Shown: one piece after another, positions 1-7,242 of the stretch | Position numbering within the stretch: position 1 is the first letter of the stretch | How the letters are laid out: each line of letters begins with the position of its first letter | Source: Rugamonas sp. A1-17 | GTDB lineage: Bacteria; Pseudomonadota; Gammaproteobacteria; Burkholderiales; Burkholderiaceae_D | Direction of reading: 5' to 3' | Assembly (NCBI GenBank): GCA_025548565.1 | Contig: JAJLPB010000001.1 | Coordinates: 806,001 to 870,000, forward strand | Length of the DNA: 64,000 nt | Notes under the pieces: model-generated | Database searches by the model: none | Told to the model about the DNA's origin: nothing | What the model saw: the letters and a program-made list of their open reading frames with translations, nothing else | Program-made: the position numbers and the translations under genes

Positions 1-197
1 GCTGGGTGTTTGCCGGCCATCAGTTGGGCGCGGCCGTGGCGGCGTACGGTGCCGGCCGCGTGCGCACGATGATGTTGACCTATAACCCGGCGCTGTTCGC
101 CGCCGGCGCCGCCTGCCTGCTGGCCGCCGGCATCATCCTGCTGATCCGCAGGCCGGCCGTGGCCGTCGCGGCAACGGCGCCGGCCAAGGCCGCCTGA
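1..197 (+). CDS. C-terminal end of an MFS transporter (partial)
   Basis: The frame is open from the left edge and stops at 195-197. About 65 residues are visible: a G/A-rich amphipathic stretch, one clear hydrophobic membrane helix (AALLAAGIILLIRR-like), and a short Ala/Pro-rich cytoplasmic tail. This fits the last transmembrane helix of a 12-TM major facilitator permease, where a GAxxAG-rich helix precedes the final one. The substrate cannot be told from this fragment. Confidence is limited because most of the gene lies outside the window. Confidence 0.55.
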   Translation, partial: WVFAGHQLGAAVAAYGAGRVRTMMLTYNPALFAAGAACLLAAGIILLIRRPAVAVAATAPAKAA

Positions 198-371
198 GGA
201 TGGTGCGTTGATCTACATCAACAATTGTGGATTGAGTTTCAATTATATTTAGGCAGGCTCTGCAATAGCTGTCACAAATCGTAACATTTATCAAGAAAGT
301 AGCGCAAAAATAAATATTCTTGCAACAAGTTTCGTGCGCAAAAGAACAATGTTATATTGCTTTTCAGACTA

Positions 372-406
372 CAGCCTTCTGGGATGCACTTCGGTGATGA
401 AGGCTG
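372..406 (+). promoter_or_regulatory. Stem-loop in the leader of the PEP-CTERM protease
   Basis: An 8-bp perfect inverted repeat (cagccttc at 372-379, gaaggctg at 399-406) encloses a 19-nt loop. It lies about 65 nt upstream of the protease start, in a 270-bp AT-rich intergenic region. There is no T-tract after it, so it is not an obvious terminator. It may be a leader structure or an operator. Confidence 0.35.
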
Positions 407-469
407 CGGTTGCTATTCAGGGCCCTATAACTTTCTACAAGAAACTTAAAAAACAAGGATAGTTTTAAC

Positions 470-1591
470 ATGATCTTCCACACAAAACAATTCAAATTGG
501 CCGCGGTGGCCGCAGCCCTGTTGGCCGCCGGCGCAGCCCAAGCATCCACGGGAATGACCGACAACCTGGTCCATTCGCCCAAGGCGCTGGAGCCGCTGAC
601 CGGTAACACCTCGGCAGTGAGCAACTGGCGCTTCACCGCAGGCCAGAGCTTCAACGGCGTCGCTGGCGCTCTGGACGGCGTCGCTCGCCTGAGCTTCAGC
701 AATTCCGGCGGCAACTGGGCTTGCTCCGGTTCGCTGCTGGCCGGCGGCCAATACGTGCTGACCGCCGCGCATTGCGCCGACGACTTCACCAAGATGACCG
801 TGCAGTTCGGCTGGCAGGGCGGTGCCGCCGCCGTGACGCGCAACGTTTCGGTCGGCAATGCTTACGTCAACAAGGCCTGGACCGGCCAGCTCGATACCGG
901 CGCCGACATCGCGATCCTGAAACTGGACACCGTGGTCACCGGCATCAACGGCTATCACCTGAGCACGACCAACGACGTCGGCAAGGACTACCTGATGGCC
1001 GGCTACGGCACCACCCAGAAGGCCACCAACGACCTGGCCACCAACTGGAACGACGGCGGCTACGGCCACTACGGCTTCAACACCTTCGACGTCGACAGCA
1101 AGTCCTTCAACAAGGCTGCCGGCGACGCGGGCGTCTACGACTACAATCCGAACTACTACGCTCCAGGCACCACCTACATGAGCGATTTCGACGACGGCAC
1201 CGATATGCACAACACGCTGGGCCGTCTGGCGCACGAGACCGGCGACAAGTGGACCAGCAGCACTGGCCGCGGCGGCAGTGAAGCGCTGATCGCCGGCGGC
1301 GACTCGGGCGGCGGCGATTTCGTCTGGAACGGCAAGGAATGGTTGCTGTCGGGCGTGCACTCGTGGGGCTGGCAGGGTAGCGACGCTTGCCCGGACTTCG
1401 GCCTGACCGGTTGCGACAACTCCAGCAACAACCACTCCAGCTTTGGCGACCTGTCCGGTTCCACCGCGACGTTCTCGCACATCGCATGGATCAACTCGGT
1501 GACCGCCCCGGTGCCTGAACCAGAAACCTACGCGATGATGATCGCCGGCCTGGCGCTGGTGGGCGTGGCCCGCCGCCGCAAGCAAGCGTAA
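470..1591 (+). CDS. Trypsin-like serine protease with PEP-CTERM sorting signal
   Basis: A 373-residue secreted protein. It has an N-terminal signal peptide (K9 followed by an Ala/Leu core, probable cleavage after AQA about residue 25). The chymotrypsin-fold (S1) catalytic triad is readable: His101 in LTAAHC, Asp146 in DIAIL and Ser279 in GGDSGG. The last 26 residues form a canonical PEP-CTERM tag: VPEPETYAMM, a hydrophobic helix, then ARRRKQA. By family knowledge, exosortase recognises this tag and the protein is released to or anchored at the cell surface or biofilm matrix. It has its own leader and is closed by a strong terminator, so it is monocistronic. The substrate is unknown. Confidence 0.93.
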   Translation: MIFHTKQFKLAAVAAALLAAGAAQASTGMTDNLVHSPKALEPLTGNTSAVSNWRFTAGQSFNGVAGALDGVARLSFSNSGGNWACSGSLLAGGQYVLTAAHCADDFTKMTVQFGWQGGAAAVTRNVSVGNAYVNKAWTGQLDTGADIAILKLDTVVTGINGYHLSTTNDVGKDYLMAGYGTTQKATNDLATNWNDGGYGHYGFNTFDVDSKSFNKAAGDAGVYDYNPNYYAPGTTYMSDFDDGTDMHNTLGRLAHETGDKWTSSTGRGGSEALIAGGDSGGGDFVWNGKEWLLSGVHSWGWQGSDACPDFGLTGCDNSSNNHSSFGDLSGSTATFSHIAWINSVTAPVPEPETYAMMIAGLALVGVARRRKQA

Positions 1592-1602
1592 TCCCGCAAG
1601 CA

Positions 1603-1652
1603 TAAAAAACCCCGTCCGACTGAGCGTGCTCAGTGCGGACGGGGTTTTTTTT
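1603..1652. terminator. Bidirectional rho-independent terminator
   Basis: The stem ccccgtccg (1610-1618) pairs with cggacgggg (1636-1644), and a second inner palindrome (actgagc/gctcagt) extends it. It is flanked by an A-run on the left and eight T on the right. It serves both the protease (plus) and the convergent S9 peptidase (minus). Confidence 0.9.
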
Positions 1653-1656
1653 CGTC

Positions 1657-3774
1657 CTACTTCAGGTATCTGGCAAGCCAGCCGTGCACCTCGCTGTAGA
1701 AGTAGCGGCTGTTCTCGCCCTTCAAAATCCAGTGGTTCTCGTCCGGGAACACCAGCAGCTTGGCCGGCACGTTCAGGCGATGCTGGGTCGCGTAGTTCAT
1801 CAGCGCGTTATTGGCGGGCACACGGTAATCGAGCTCGCCCACCGAAATCAGGATGGGCGTGGTGAAGCCCGTGCCCTTGGCATGGTTCCCACCTTGCATC
1901 ACCGGACTCTGCTCGCGCCACACCGCCTGCTCTCCCCACACCGGGCCGCCGCTGTTGACCTCGCGGCCGTGGATGCTGTCGCTGCTGCCCCATTGCATCA
2001 CCAGGTCCATCTCGCCGGCATGCGACACGATGGCCTTGTAGCGCGTGGTGGTGGCCTGCAGCCAGTTGGCCAGGTGGCCGCCATAGCTGGCGCCGCCGGC
2101 CGCGAGGCGGCTGCCGTCGATGTAGCCGTACTTCCTGACCGCCTCGTCCACGGCCTCGTTGATCTCGTCACCCGGACCCTTGAGCGGATCGCCCTGGATG
2201 GCGCGTGCGAATTCCTCGCCGTAGCCGGTCGAGCCCTTGTAGTCGGTCAGCAGCACCACATAGCCCGGCTGCGCCAGCAGGTGGTAGTTCCAGCGGATCA
2301 CGAACTGGTCGCGCCACATATTGGCCGCGCCGCCGTGGATCACCGCGAACAGCGGATACTTCTTGGCCGGGTCGAAATTGGCCGGCTTGACGATCATGTT
2401 GTGAATCATGCGGCCGTCGCTGGCCTTGAACCAGAAGTGCTCGGGCGCCTGCCAGTCGATGGTGGCCGCGCGCGTGGTGTTGAACGCGGTCAGGCGCTTG
2501 GGCGCGCCGTTGCCGAAGGCGTACACCTCGGGCGGGTTGACCGACGATTCCCACACGCCCACCACGGCCTTGCCGCCGGCCGCCAGCGAGCCGATGCTGC
2601 CGGTCGGCGCCGACGCTTCGTCGCGCAGGTCGCCGCCCGCGTAGTTGATCGAATGCAGTTGCTCCAGGCCAGCGTGTTCGTAGCTGAACACGATGCGGCC
2701 GGTGCCGGCCGGCAGCGCGAAGCGCGAGATCGAGCGGTCCAGGGACGCCGTCAGCAGCCTGGGCGCCGGCTGCGTCAGCGGCCAGGCGAAGCTGGCCAGG
2801 CGCGTCACGTCGTAGACCTTGCCTTCTTCCTCGGCCTGGGTCAGGACGAATAGCGTCTTGCCGTCGGCGCTGAATTTCAGGCTGCCGTAGCTGTGCTTGT
2901 CCCGGGTCAGCTGCGCCGGTTCGCCGCCGGCCAGCGGCACGCTGTAGATCTGCGTGTAGCCGGCCGCGCGCGCGGCCTCGTCGCGATTGGTCGAGGCGGC
3001 GAACACCACGGCCTTGCCGTCGGGCGACCACAGCGCGTCCAGCGACTGGCCCTCGTCGCCCTGGCCGCCGCCGAAGCCCGGCAGCGCCGCCAGCTTGCTG
3101 CCGGCCAGCAGGTCGCGCGGCTTGGCGCCGGCCGCCGCGTCCATCACGAACAGCCGCACCTTCTTATCGTCGAGCCACTTGTCGAAGTAGCGCGGCGGGA
3201 AGGTCTCGTACGCGCGCGCCGTGTACTTGCGGTCCTTGCGCTCCTTGGCGCTCTTCTTGACGTCGTCCTCGCCGGTGTCGCCGGGGTAGACGTCGCTGAC
3301 GAACAGAAGTTGCGCGCCGTCCGGACTGAACTTCGGCTGGCGCGCGCCCAGCGTCAGCGTGGTCAGGCGCTGCGCCTCGCCGCCGCCCGCCACGTCGATG
3401 CGGTACAGCTGGCCCGCGTCGTCGCCGTCGCGCTTGGCCACGAACACCAGCTGCCTGCTATCGGGCGACCAGACGGCGCCGCTCTCGCCGCCCTTGCTGA
3501 AGGTCAGGCGGCGCGCCGGCGTGTCGTCGGTCAGCGACTTGATCCACAGGTCCGACCATTGCTCCTTGCTGTCGTAGGCGGGATCTGTGACGGAGAACAC
3601 GGCCCACTTGCCGTCCGGGCTGGGCACCGGCGCGCCGACCCGCTTCATCAGCCACACGTCCTCGTGGGTGATCGCGTGCCTGGCGGCCGGGGCGTCGGCG
3701 GCATAAGCGGCCGCGCCGCCGGCCAGAGTAGCAGAAATCAATATGGCAAAAATGGAAAGTCGCGGTATAGTCAT
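1657..3774 (-). CDS. S9 family serine peptidase (acylaminoacyl-/prolyl-oligopeptidase type)
   Basis: A 705-residue exported peptidase. It has an N-terminal signal peptide (hydrophobic stretch about residues 5-24, cleavage near AYA). Residues 40-430 form a beta-propeller with repeated WSPDG/FSPDG blades. The C-terminal alpha/beta-hydrolase domain has the nucleophile Ser563 in GGASYGGH, Asp649 in LDYRVP and His681 in ENHWI. Family S9 enzymes cleave short peptides; the propeller shields the active site. The length matches the family. The gene stands alone between the shared terminator and a divergent phzF-like gene, so a promoter must lie within 3775-3870. Peptide scavenging in the periplasm is inferred. 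Confidence 0.92.
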   Translation of the reverse strand: MTIPRLSIFAILISATLAGGAAAYAADAPAARHAITHEDVWLMKRVGAPVPSPDGKWAVFSVTDPAYDSKEQWSDLWIKSLTDDTPARRLTFSKGGESGAVWSPDSRQLVFVAKRDGDDAGQLYRIDVAGGGEAQRLTTLTLGARQPKFSPDGAQLLFVSDVYPGDTGEDDVKKSAKERKDRKYTARAYETFPPRYFDKWLDDKKVRLFVMDAAAGAKPRDLLAGSKLAALPGFGGGQGDEGQSLDALWSPDGKAVVFAASTNRDEAARAAGYTQIYSVPLAGGEPAQLTRDKHSYGSLKFSADGKTLFVLTQAEEEGKVYDVTRLASFAWPLTQPAPRLLTASLDRSISRFALPAGTGRIVFSYEHAGLEQLHSINYAGGDLRDEASAPTGSIGSLAAGGKAVVGVWESSVNPPEVYAFGNGAPKRLTAFNTTRAATIDWQAPEHFWFKASDGRMIHNMIVKPANFDPAKKYPLFAVIHGGAANMWRDQFVIRWNYHLLAQPGYVVLLTDYKGSTGYGEEFARAIQGDPLKGPGDEINEAVDEAVRKYGYIDGSRLAAGGASYGGHLANWLQATTTRYKAIVSHAGEMDLVMQWGSSDSIHGREVNSGGPVWGEQAVWREQSPVMQGGNHAKGTGFTTPILISVGELDYRVPANNALMNYATQHRLNVPAKLLVFPDENHWILKGENSRYFYSEVHGWLARYLK

Positions 3775-3870
3775 GACGAGGTCGCTGCAAAGTCGGTGAA
3801 GCGCCGATAGTGACCAAATCTTCCATTGCTGTCAATCAAGTATCCATCCTCAACCGTGGAGTAGCCATCT

Positions 3871-4716
3871 ATGCAGACCATCACCAGGATCCATAAAGTC
3901 GCCGCCTTCACCGCCGGCGAACAGGGCGGCAATCCGGCTGGCGTCATGATCCGTTCCGCTTTGCCGGACGAGTCCGCCATGCAGCGCATCGCCGCCGAGA
4001 TGGGCTACTCCGAGACCGTGTTTGCCGCGCCCACCGGCGACGGCTGGCGCGTGCGCTATTTCTCGCCGGACGGCGAGGTGCCGTTCTGCGGCCACGCCAC
4101 CATCGCGCTGGGCGCGGTGCTGGCGCAGCAGAACGGCGACGGCGTCTTCCCGCTGACCACCAACCACGCCCGCGTCAATGTCGAGGCGCAGAGCAAGGGC
4201 GGGCAGGGCATCGCCGCGCTGCAGTCGCCGGCCACCGCCAGCGCGCCGGCCCCGGCCGCGCTGGTGACGGCCGCGCTGGCGCTGTTCGGCTACCGCCATG
4301 CCGACCTGGACGACCGCATCCCGCCGGCCATCGCCAGCGGCGGCGCCAACCACCTGGTGCTGGCGCTGGCCAGCCGCGCCCGGCTGAGCGCGATGCGCTA
4401 CCAGCTGGCGGACGGCCGCGACCTGATGCGCGATCACGGCCTGACCACGATCTCGCTGGTGCATGCGGAAACGCTGCAGCGCTTCCATGCGCGCAATCCC
4501 TTCGCGTCCGGCGGCGTGTACGAGGACCCGGCCACCGGCGCCGCGGCGGCCGCGCTGGGCGGCTATCTGCGCGACCTCGACTGGCCGCACGGCGGCGCCA
4601 TTGACATCATCCAGGGCGAGGACATGGGCGCGCCCTGCCATTTGCGGGTGGAGATTTCCGGCCAGGCCGGCAGCTCGATCCGCGTTTCCGGCAACGCCCG
4701 CATGATGGGGGAGTAA
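3871..4716 (+). CDS. PhzF family isomerase
   Basis: A 281-residue protein of the PhzF/diaminopimelate-epimerase-like fold. Visible family signatures are F(T)xxEQGGNPAGV near residues 13-25, the conserved Glu48 in GYSET (the acid/base residue in PhzF), FCGHATIALG about 72-81, and the C-terminal DPATGAAAAALGGYL segment. PhzF itself isomerises trans-2,3-dihydro-3-hydroxyanthranilate in phenazine synthesis. No other phz gene is nearby, so this is probably one of the many PhzF-like proteins of unknown substrate. The hydrolase gene follows after 2 nt, so the two are probably co-transcribed. Confidence 0.9.
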   Translation: MQTITRIHKVAAFTAGEQGGNPAGVMIRSALPDESAMQRIAAEMGYSETVFAAPTGDGWRVRYFSPDGEVPFCGHATIALGAVLAQQNGDGVFPLTTNHARVNVEAQSKGGQGIAALQSPATASAPAPAALVTAALALFGYRHADLDDRIPPAIASGGANHLVLALASRARLSAMRYQLADGRDLMRDHGLTTISLVHAETLQRFHARNPFASGGVYEDPATGAAAAALGGYLRDLDWPHGGAIDIIQGEDMGAPCHLRVEISGQAGSSIRVSGNARMMGE

Positions 4717-4718
4717 GA

Positions 4719-6248
4719 ATGCGTCTTCTGCTTACCCTGATCCTGTCCGTCACCGCTGGCGTGAGCCAGGCCGCCTCCAACTTCAGCTTCGATGCGACGC
4801 CTGGACCGCACAGCGTCGGCCTGCGCGTGGTCGAGCAGTACGACTATGCGCGCGGCTACCTCGGCCAATACGACGTCGTCACCGGCAAACCCGTAAGCGG
4901 CGAGACCGCGCGGCCGATGCAGACCGTGATCTGGTATCCGGCGCAAAAGTCCGGCAAGGCCGTGGCCTATGGCGACTACTTCCGCCTCGGCGCCACCGAG
5001 GAGCGCTTCGACAACACGGAGGCGGCCATCGCCGCCAATGTCGACTCCCGCCTGAAGGGCGCGCCTATCGGCGCCGCCCGGGCGCGCGAGGAGATGACAC
5101 GCCGCATGTGGGCGCTGCGCGACGCCAGGCCGGCCGCCGGCAAGTTCCCGGTGGTGATCTACGCTCCCAGCTTCAGCGCCTCGACCTACGAGAACGCCGA
5201 CCTGTGCGAGTACCTGGCCAGCCACGGCTACATCGTCATCAGCAGTCCCAGCATGGGCGCCCACGCGCGCGGCATGAGCGACGACCTGGAGGGCATCGAG
5301 GCGCAGGCCGGCGACATCGCCTTCCTGATCGGCTACGCCCACACGCTGCCGCAGGCCGACACCGGCCACATCGCGGTGGCCGGCTACAGTTGGGGCGGCA
5401 TCTCCAACGTCTTCGTCGCCGCGCGCGACAGCCGCGTCAAGGCGCTGGTCAACCTGGACGGCTCGGTGCGCTACTGGCCGGAGCGCGTGCAGGAAGCCAA
5501 GTACGTGCAGCCGGCGCGCGTGGCCGTGCCGATGCTGTTCCTGGCCGCGCGGCCCCGTTCGCTGGAGGACCTCGCCAAGCGCAACAAGCCCAACGCCAGC
5601 TTCCTCAATGAGCTGAAGTATTCCGACGTGTACACCGTCACGCTGCCGGCGATGGAACATTTCGCCTTCGCGTCCGAGGCGCTGCGCTTCATGGACGACA
5701 GTTCCTACAACGAGTACACGCCGGCCGAGGTGAGTCAGTCCCATGGCTGGATGGCGCGCTACACGCTGCAGTTCCTCGACGCCTACCTGAAGGGGCAGGC
5801 GGCCGCCAAGGCCTTCCTGTCCAAGTCGCCCAGGCAGAACGGCGTGCCGGACCATCTGCTGACGGTGGCGGCCCACTTGTCGGAAGGCCCGCCGCCGACG
5901 ATGGAAGTGCTGGCGCACGAAGCGGCCAAGTCCGGCTTCGCCGATGTGCAGAAGGTGTACGAGAACATGCGCAAGCTGGATCCGAAATTTGAAGTGAGCG
6001 AGTACAACTTCAACTTCTGGGGCTACCAGCTGCTGCGCGCCGGCGACAAGCAGGGTGCCATTGCCGTGTTCAAACTGGCGGCGGTGCTGCATCCGGACAG
6101 CGGCAACGCCCACGACAGCCTGGCCGAAGCCTACGAGGCGGCACAGGATAAGCCGATGGCGATCCAGCATTACCAGCGCTCGTTGCAACTCGATCCGAAG
6201 AACGGCAATGCCGTCCAGCATTTGAAGTCGCTGGGCGCGCCGCTGTAG
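4719..6248 (+). CDS. Secreted alpha/beta hydrolase (dienelactone-hydrolase-like) with C-terminal TPRs
   Basis: A 509-residue protein with a short signal peptide (residues 1-18, VSQA). The hydrolase core has Ser224 in the nucleophile elbow GYSWGG and a later FAFASEALRF region with the likely catalytic His in MEHF. Residues about 380-505 are helical, with tetratricopeptide character (NSGNAHDSLAEAYEA, then MAIQHYQRSLQLDPKN). It begins 2 nt after the phzF-like gene. The hydrolase-TPR combination suggests that the TPR part recruits a partner or oligomerises; the substrate is not predictable. Confidence 0.8.
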   Translation: MRLLLTLILSVTAGVSQAASNFSFDATPGPHSVGLRVVEQYDYARGYLGQYDVVTGKPVSGETARPMQTVIWYPAQKSGKAVAYGDYFRLGATEERFDNTEAAIAANVDSRLKGAPIGAARAREEMTRRMWALRDARPAAGKFPVVIYAPSFSASTYENADLCEYLASHGYIVISSPSMGAHARGMSDDLEGIEAQAGDIAFLIGYAHTLPQADTGHIAVAGYSWGGISNVFVAARDSRVKALVNLDGSVRYWPERVQEAKYVQPARVAVPMLFLAARPRSLEDLAKRNKPNASFLNELKYSDVYTVTLPAMEHFAFASEALRFMDDSSYNEYTPAEVSQSHGWMARYTLQFLDAYLKGQAAAKAFLSKSPRQNGVPDHLLTVAAHLSEGPPPTMEVLAHEAAKSGFADVQKVYENMRKLDPKFEVSEYNFNFWGYQLLRAGDKQGAIAVFKLAAVLHPDSGNAHDSLAEAYEAAQDKPMAIQHYQRSLQLDPKNGNAVQHLKSLGAPL

Positions 6249-6257
6249 TCCCGGCGG

Positions 6258-7034
6258 CTAGTCCCACTTCTTCAGCAGGCGGGCCAGCTCGCCTGTTCTC
6301 TCCATCTGCTCGACCGCGCCGCGCACGCGCGCCACCACGGCCTGATCGATGTGCCGGCCCATCACCATGTACAGCTGCGCGGTCGACATGACCGTCGGCA
6401 GGATCCTGACCTTGCCGGTGGCGCCGGCGCTGGCGATCAGGCGGGCCAGTCCCGGCGCGCGGTGCAGGAAGAAGCGGCCGCGCCCTGCCACCAGCTTTTG
6501 CACGTTCAAGGCTGGACTGGTGGCGCTGGCGTCGATCTGCAAGCCACCCTGCGCGATCAGGAAATCGGTGGTGGCGTAGCCGCGGTTGCCCAGCACCACG
6601 CCGTCCTTGCCGAGCTTGCGCACATCGTCCCAGTCCCGGATCGCCACCTGGTCGCCGGCGCGCGCCAGCAGCATGTACTGGATCGGGAACAGGGGCGGAT
6701 CCAGGTACACATAGCGCTGTTCGCGCTCCTCCGTGCGCTGCACGCCGCACAGCGCGTCGCGCTGCTGCACCGCCACCTCGTGGTAGGCGCGTATCAGCGG
6801 CATCCACTGCTGGTCGCCGACGAAGACCAGGCCGGGGTCGATGCGCTCGATGGCGCGGAAGATGTCCACGCACAGGCCGATGATGCGGTCCTTGCCGTCC
6901 GCGATGAACTTGGGCTCCGTGCCTTCCTGCGCGGCCACCCGCAACGTCACCGGTTCCGCCCAAGAGGCTGGCGGCAGCAGCAGGCAGGCCGCCAGCAGCA
7001 GTGCGCAGGGCTTCGATTTCGTCATCGGCAACAT
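6258..7034 (-). CDS. Periplasmic solute-binding protein, family 3 (orphan)
   Basis: A 258-residue protein. I chose the ATG at 7034 because ccgggag lies just upstream at the right distance and a signal peptide follows (KSKPCALLLAACLLLPPASWA). The mature part starts with LRVAAQEGTEPKF and contains GLCVDIFRAIER, typical of SBP_bac_3 (amino-acid/polar-solute binding) proteins. No permease or ATPase gene is nearby. It is a close paralogue of the product at 11050-11829: both share VAAQEGTEPK, ADGKDR, GLC(V/I)DI and end LMRKWD or LLKKWD. It could be an ABC transporter subunit or a sensor-associated binding protein. Confidence 0.85.
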   Translation of the reverse strand: MLPMTKSKPCALLLAACLLLPPASWAEPVTLRVAAQEGTEPKFIADGKDRIIGLCVDIFRAIERIDPGLVFVGDQQWMPLIRAYHEVAVQQRDALCGVQRTEEREQRYVYLDPPLFPIQYMLLARAGDQVAIRDWDDVRKLGKDGVVLGNRGYATTDFLIAQGGLQIDASATSPALNVQKLVAGRGRFFLHRAPGLARLIASAGATGKVRILPTVMSTAQLYMVMGRHIDQAVVARVRGAVEQMERTGELARLLKKWD

Positions 7035-7242
7035 CGGTTCTCCCGGATTGGCGTCGAATTGATCGGTTGGGAAAGTATAAGCCTGTCGGCGAACTTGACA
7101 GTGAAGTGCGCGCCGCCCGCCCGGCGCGCGCCAATCGCTTGATTTCAAAGGAGGAGCGGGGCGGGGCACGATATATGCGTCACCTCGCCGCGTGTCCGCC
7201 TTGGCGCGGACTGGTGCTTCCACGCATGGGAAAGGATATCGT

